The translations under genes were made by a program, and so were the position numbers. A model generated the notes under the pieces. The model had not been told where the DNA came from, ran no database searches, and saw nothing but the letters and a program-made list of their open reading frames with translations. A stretch of DNA of 10,256 nucleotides from an uncultured Clostridia bacterium (GTDB lineage: Bacteria; Bacillota; Clostridia; Christensenellales; Borkfalkiaceae), in the NCBI GenBank assembly GCA_947589335.1, contig CANPZH010000048.1, positions 1 to 10,256 on the forward strand, in the 5' to 3' direction. The first letter of the stretch is position 1; the number at the start of each line of letters is the position of its first letter. This document shows positions 6,283-10,256 of this stretch, in pieces.

Positions 6283-8139
6283 ATGAAAAAACTGATTGCG
6301 CTCGCTCTGAGCGGGCTTCTGATCCTCTCCTGCGTGGGCTGCGGTTCCGAGAAATCCGCCATTACGGAATTCGGCGGAACGCTGTCCGACGGCGATAAAT
6401 CGGCGGGGTTCCTCCGCACGACCGCAACGGACGACTACGGCAGGACCTTCATCGGCACGCAGGCTTACAACCAAAACCTCGTCGGCGTGTTCTACTTCCT
6501 CTGGCTCGACCAGGCGGCGAACGACGTGACGATCGAGAGCTACATGGCGCAGGGGAAGACGGAGCAGACCGTCACCGGACAGACCGTCGCTTCCGCTCCC
6601 ACATTCACCTGGTGGGGAGAGCCCATGTACGGCTTCTACCAGGTCGAGGACGAGTGGGTCGTCCGCAAGCATGTCGAACTGTTCATGAACGCGGGGCTCG
6701 ATTTCATCTGCTTCGACGCGACGAACAACGACTACTACCGCGGCGCCGCGAAGGCGGTGCTCGACGTACTGCTCGAATACCACGAGCTCGGCTACGACGT
6801 GCCCAAGGCGATGTTCATGACCAATTCGGGCTCCCCCGGCATGATCAACGACATCTATCAGGCATTCTACCGCCGCGGCACATACGACGCCGTCATGTTC
6901 AAGGGCAACGGCGATAAGCCGTGGATCATCGGCAGCGATATCCGCGAAGAGAACCGCGACGACTTCTACTTCAAACCCGTGCAGTGGCCGACGTGGGGCT
7001 TCGACGAGAGCCGCTTCCCGTGGATCTCCTGGCGCTATCCGCAGGAGACCTTCCGCGACGAGGCGAACGGTTACAACATCGTCAGCGTATCCGTGACCCA
7101 GCACACGGGCATCAACGGCAACGGGGTGCAGTTCTCCCTCTCCGGGCTCTGCTCTCCCGGGATCTATCCGACGCTCTCGGATACGGTCAAAAACAAGATC
7201 TCCGAGACGAAGGCGACGCAGTACTATAACCTCAACCACGGCAGGGGATTCTCGCAGGAAGCGGGAGTGAACAACCAGAGCGACATCCTCAAGAACGTCA
7301 ACTTCGAGGACCAGTGGAAGACGGTGCACGAGAACGACAACATCAACCTCGTGTTCGTCACGGGCTGGAACGAGTGGATCGCGCAGAAACAGCCCAACGA
7401 TCCCATGCTCGGCGCCCCGTACGACTATTTCTGCGATACCTTCAACATGGAATTCTCCCGCGACATCGAGATGATGAACGGCGGATACCTCGACAACTGC
7501 TATCTGCAGCTCGTGCGGAACATCCGCGACTTCAAGGGCATCGGCTCGACGAGCAACGACGTCCAGACGGTGGCGGGCGGCCTTGACTGGACCGACCTCG
7601 GCGTTTGGGAGAACGCAGCCGTCTATGCCGACCTCGTCGGCGAGACCATTCCCCGCAACCATGCGGGCGCGGGATCGCACATCTACGTCAACGAGACGGG
7701 CAGGAACGACATCGTCGAGACCCGCGTGATCCCGACTTCGACCGAGATCTGCTTCCTCATCACGACGAAAGACGCGATCACCGAAAAAGAGGAGAACGAC
7801 ACGAGCTGGATGAACCTCTGGATCGGGGTCGAGGGCGCAGAGGGCGGCTGGAACGGATTACAGTATGTGATCAACCGCAGCCTCGACGGCCCGAAATCGA
7901 GCCTCGATAAGATCACGGGCAGCGCCTTCGCTCCGGCGGGCGAGTGCGAGACCCTCTACGGCGGCAACCATATGCTTGTGCGGGTCCCCAAGTCCGCGCT
8001 CGGCATCGAGGGCGACGCCTACGGCATCCGCTTCAAGGTGACCGATCATCTCCAGAAGGAGTTCGATCTCACCGACCTCTACGTCAACGGCGACTGCGCT
8101 CCCATCGGAAGGATCTCTTACAGCTTCTACGCAAAATAA
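6283..8139 (+). CDS. Surface lipoprotein: GH99/WbsX-like putative glycoside hydrolase with C-terminal CBM9/DOMON-like module
   Basis: This 618-residue protein begins with a lipoprotein-type signal peptide. The lipidated cysteine is probably C20 (CVGC), with C17 as an alternative. Residues about 60-425 look like a TIM-barrel enzyme: VGVFYFLWL, then WWGEPMYGFY, then GLDFICFDATNN (138-149, D145 notable), WPTWGF, VSVTQH, and VTGWNEW with E364 inside GWNEW at 361-365. The NEW motif recalls the WNEW of WbsX-like proteins and the NEW motif of GH99 endo-alpha-mannosidases, so E364 is a candidate catalytic residue. FSRDIEMM and LDNCYLQLVRNIRDFKG close the domain. Residues 427-618 form a module with TGRNDI, WMNLWIGV and GWNGLQYVINR, typical of CBM9/DOMON-like sugar-binding folds. 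It likely acts on a glycan outside the cell and feeds the importer; family and substrate are inferred, and activity is not certain. Confidence 0.8.
   Translation: MKKLIALALSGLLILSCVGCGSEKSAITEFGGTLSDGDKSAGFLRTTATDDYGRTFIGTQAYNQNLVGVFYFLWLDQAANDVTIESYMAQGKTEQTVTGQTVASAPTFTWWGEPMYGFYQVEDEWVVRKHVELFMNAGLDFICFDATNNDYYRGAAKAVLDVLLEYHELGYDVPKAMFMTNSGSPGMINDIYQAFYRRGTYDAVMFKGNGDKPWIIGSDIREENRDDFYFKPVQWPTWGFDESRFPWISWRYPQETFRDEANGYNIVSVSVTQHTGINGNGVQFSLSGLCSPGIYPTLSDTVKNKISETKATQYYNLNHGRGFSQEAGVNNQSDILKNVNFEDQWKTVHENDNINLVFVTGWNEWIAQKQPNDPMLGAPYDYFCDTFNMEFSRDIEMMNGGYLDNCYLQLVRNIRDFKGIGSTSNDVQTVAGGLDWTDLGVWENAAVYADLVGETIPRNHAGAGSHIYVNETGRNDIVETRVIPTSTEICFLITTKDAITEKEENDTSWMNLWIGVEGAEGGWNGLQYVINRSLDGPKSSLDKITGSAFAPAGECETLYGGNHMLVRVPKSALGIEGDAYGIRFKVTDHLQKEFDLTDLYVNGDCAPIGRISYSFYAK
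7453..7476 (+). repeat. 24-base identity shared by the two lipoprotein paralogues (copy 1)
   Basis: These bases encode FSRDIEMM and are identical to 9562-9585 in the next gene. A second identical stretch of 18 bases, encoding the GRNDI region, occurs at 7697-7714 and 9824-9841. The matches mark homologous positions in two duplicated genes and are not a mobile repeat. Confidence 0.85.
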
Positions 8140-8144
8140 GGAGG
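8137..8144 (+). promoter_or_regulatory. Stop codon embedded in the ribosome binding site (TAAGGAGG), second case
   Basis: The TAA of the first GH99-like gene (8137-8139) forms part of the AAGGAGG (8138-8144), which ends 4 bases before the ATG at 8149. The same TAAGGAGG arrangement is found between the two permease genes, which indicates coupled translation of the two paralogues. Confidence 0.9.
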
Positions 8145-8148
8145 GACT

Positions 8149-10256
8149 ATGGCTTTGAGACGCAAAATTCTCGCGTTGATCCTGTCGGCGCTGCTGGCGC
8201 TGCCGATGACCGCCTGCGGCGGTACGCCGGATCCCGGTCCCGGTGAGCAGCCCGGCGGCGGGCAGTCCGGGACGGAACAGCCCGGCGGCGGCGATCCCGC
8301 GCCTCCTGTTGGGTACGTCTACGGAGACGAACATGCGGACGAATACGACGGGAGCTACACCGAGAGCCTGCTCGCCCTCGGCGACAGGGCATTCACGACG
8401 AGCCAGCTGTCCGGCAAAGACGGCCTCGGAAGAGTGAAGGAGACGGACGGCGGCACCCGCGAGGGCAGATACGTCGGCATCTTCTACTTCATGTGGCACA
8501 ACGGGGACGCGATCTACGACATCTCCAAGCTCCTCGAGGAGTACGGGGCTTACGACACCGAGAACAACCCGCTCTGGGCGCTGCCGGGAAGCCCCGCTTA
8601 CGATCCCGATATCTCTCCCGCGTCGGGCAGGGCGCACTATTTCGAGGAACCCTTCTACGGCTACTATCACACGCAGGATCCGTGGGTGCTCGCAAGACAC
8701 ATGGAACTTTTGGGGCAGATCGGCATCGACTTTTTGTATCTCGATCTGACGAACGCCCGTCCGAAGCGGGTGAACGGCGAACCCGATCCCACGCAGCGGC
8801 CCGACAACATCTACGACGACGCCGTCCGTCTTCTGATGGACACGGTGCTCGACCTTCAGGCAAAGGGGATCGCGGCGCCGAAGATCGTCCCGATGGTCTC
8901 CAATCCCATGATCTCGAGCGACCGGGAGGAGCTCGCAAATCCCGGCGTCGGGGCAAAGCGCACGAGCGCGCTGATCGAGTGGATCTATCACAACTGGTAC
9001 GCAGCCGGAGATTTCAAATACCGCAGCTGCTGGTTCACGGCGGATGAGGCGCACAACCCCGGCGGGAAGCCCCTGATCGTTGCGGCGAAGAACGACCGCG
9101 CCTATTTCACGGATAAGGCCGCATACGACGCATTCTGGTTCCGCAAGGTCGTCTGGCCCACGCAGATCACGAGTGCGGAGGCATACGTCAACGGGTTCCC
9201 CTGGATGGACTACGAGCTTCCGCAGGCCGATTACGACGGCGTGATGAACGTCTCCGTCGCACAGCACATCGACGGACACTGGTCCTCCACCGCCTATCTT
9301 GCGAACTACCGCGAGAACTACACCTACAAATACCGCGGCAGAGGGGCCGTGGGCGACATGGTCTACGCCTACCAGTCCGAAGGGTTGGAGGGCGCGCTCT
9401 ACGGGCTCAACTTCGCGGAACAGTGGGGGAACGTCCTCAAGACCCGCGGAACGGACAGAGAGCCGTGGATGGTCACCGTCACCGGTTGGAACGAGTGGAC
9501 GGCGGGCAAGTGGGACGAAGGGGAAGGCATCGGCACCTTTGTCGATTCCTTCAGCATCGCCTTCTCCCGCGACATCGAGATGATGCGCGACTCCGGCGGA
9601 TATGCCGATAACTACTACATGCAGCTGGCGACGAACATGGCGCTCTACAAACAGAAGGACGTCGTGAAAAATTCGGCGACGGCAATGTGGCAGAAGCAGA
9701 CGATCGCCCTCGGGACGCTCTCTTCGTGGGAGGGCGTAAAGGCGAAGTACATCGACTTCACGGGCGAGACGATCGACCGCAACCATGCGAGCATCGGAAA
9801 CGTCTACACCTATACCGACGATTCGGGCAGGAACGACATCGACTATGTGAAGATCGCGAACGACGAGAAGAATTTATACGTTCTCGTGACGACGAAGGAG
9901 AACATCACGCCCTATGAGAGCGGCGACGAAGGATGGATGAACCTCTATCTTTCCACCGGCGCAAGGGGAGGATGGGAGAACTACAACTTCGTCATCAACC
10001 GTCATCCGAACGGCGGGAAGACGTCGATCGAGGCGCTCACGGCGGACGAAGACGGAAAGATCGTCGTAACTCCTCTGAGCGCAGAGGCGGAGTACTTCAC
10101 CGAGAACGACCAGATCGCCTATAAGATCCCGCTCGAGGCCCTCGGCGTGACGAGCAAGAGCGAGATCGGGCTCAAGGCGTGCGACAACATCTTTGCGAAC
10201 AAGAAGACGGAGAAGAACGACGGCGTGGGCGTTTATGAATTCGGCGACGTGATGGC
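8149..10256 (+). CDS. Surface lipoprotein paralogue: GH99/WbsX-like putative glycoside hydrolase with CBM9/DOMON-like module, 3' truncated
   Basis: The frame runs from ATG at 8149 to the window end without a stop: 702 full codons. The signal peptide has lipobox MTAC with C23, followed by a Gly/Pro-rich linker to about residue 53. The domain order copies the upstream gene: VGIFYFMWH, EEPFYGYY, GIDFLYLDLTN with D199, NVSVAQH, VTGWNEW with GWNEW at 446-450 and E449, FSRDIEMM, YADNYYMQLATNM, then a CBM9/DOMON-like module with GRNDI, WMNLYL and ENYNFVINR. Compared with its neighbour it has a longer stretch between FMWH and EEPFYGYY, and another longer stretch before the conserved TQ/WPT region. 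The conserved NEW motif suggests both copies are functional, perhaps on different linkages or sizes of the same glycan; this is inference. The C-terminus is probably close to the window end, judging by the upstream copy. Confidence 0.82.
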   Translation, partial: MALRRKILALILSALLALPMTACGGTPDPGPGEQPGGGQSGTEQPGGGDPAPPVGYVYGDEHADEYDGSYTESLLALGDRAFTTSQLSGKDGLGRVKETDGGTREGRYVGIFYFMWHNGDAIYDISKLLEEYGAYDTENNPLWALPGSPAYDPDISPASGRAHYFEEPFYGYYHTQDPWVLARHMELLGQIGIDFLYLDLTNARPKRVNGEPDPTQRPDNIYDDAVRLLMDTVLDLQAKGIAAPKIVPMVSNPMISSDREELANPGVGAKRTSALIEWIYHNWYAAGDFKYRSCWFTADEAHNPGGKPLIVAAKNDRAYFTDKAAYDAFWFRKVVWPTQITSAEAYVNGFPWMDYELPQADYDGVMNVSVAQHIDGHWSSTAYLANYRENYTYKYRGRGAVGDMVYAYQSEGLEGALYGLNFAEQWGNVLKTRGTDREPWMVTVTGWNEWTAGKWDEGEGIGTFVDSFSIAFSRDIEMMRDSGGYADNYYMQLATNMALYKQKDVVKNSATAMWQKQTIALGTLSSWEGVKAKYIDFTGETIDRNHASIGNVYTYTDDSGRNDIDYVKIANDEKNLYVLVTTKENITPYESGDEGWMNLYLSTGARGGWENYNFVINRHPNGGKTSIEALTADEDGKIVVTPLSAEAEYFTENDQIAYKIPLEALGVTSKSEIGLKACDNIFANKKTEKNDGVGVYEFGDVM
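9562..9585 (+). repeat. 24-base identity shared by the two lipoprotein paralogues (copy 2)
   Basis: This copy is identical to 7453-7476 and encodes the same FSRDIEMM motif, 17 residues before the YYMQL segment. It lies in the same position of the domain as in the upstream paralogue. Confidence 0.85.

Noticed and set aside
4464..9786. Other long minus-strand open frames at 4464-5954, 6247-7680 and 7858-9786.
   Set aside because: They lie opposite well-supported + strand genes, have Val/Asp/Arg-rich translations without recognisable motifs, and span the junctions between real genes.

Overview
The window looks like part of a carbohydrate-use locus from a G+C-rich Bacillota/Clostridia-type gut anaerobe, possibly of the Christensenellales kind. 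The evidence is strong AAGGAGG ribosome binding sites, an AT-rich intergenic region with a sigma-A-like promoter between GC-rich genes, lipobox signal peptides on extracellular proteins, and a CUT1-type sugar ABC importer with no ATPase gene beside it. The lineage is an inference from style, not a marker-gene assignment. All recognisable genes are on the + strand.

Layout. Bases 2-1123 hold the 3' end of a large enzyme-like gene; its catalytic part lies outside the window. It is read as the C-terminal beta-sandwich region of a GH2/GH106-type glycoside hydrolase. Bases 1124-1439 are non-coding. They carry a promoter (TTGACA, 17 bp, TAGGAT with an upstream TG), then a leader of about 200 nt with several inverted repeats, then a strong ribosome binding site. 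A tightly spaced five-gene operon follows: (1) 1440-3518, a 692-residue ABC permease whose N-terminal half is a membrane-tethered beta-propeller-like ectodomain; (2) 3529-4416, the partner MalG-type permease; (3) 4446-6263, a 605-residue solute-binding lipoprotein; (4) 6283-8139 and (5) 8149 to beyond the window end, two paralogous lipoproteins, each with a GH99/WbsX-like putative catalytic domain (GWNEW motif) and a C-terminal CBM9/DOMON-like module.

How they may work together. The two surface lipoproteins probably bind or cleave a glycan outside the cell. The binding lipoprotein would capture the released oligosaccharide and the permease pair would import it, using an ATPase encoded elsewhere. 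The upstream hydrolase could process the imported sugar, though it is separated from the operon by the promoter region. The substrate cannot be read from the sequence; alpha-mannoside or rhamnose-containing glycans are only guesses from distant family resemblance. The most unusual items are the propeller-permease fusion, the tandem pair of unassigned GH99-like lipoproteins, and the palindrome-rich leader.
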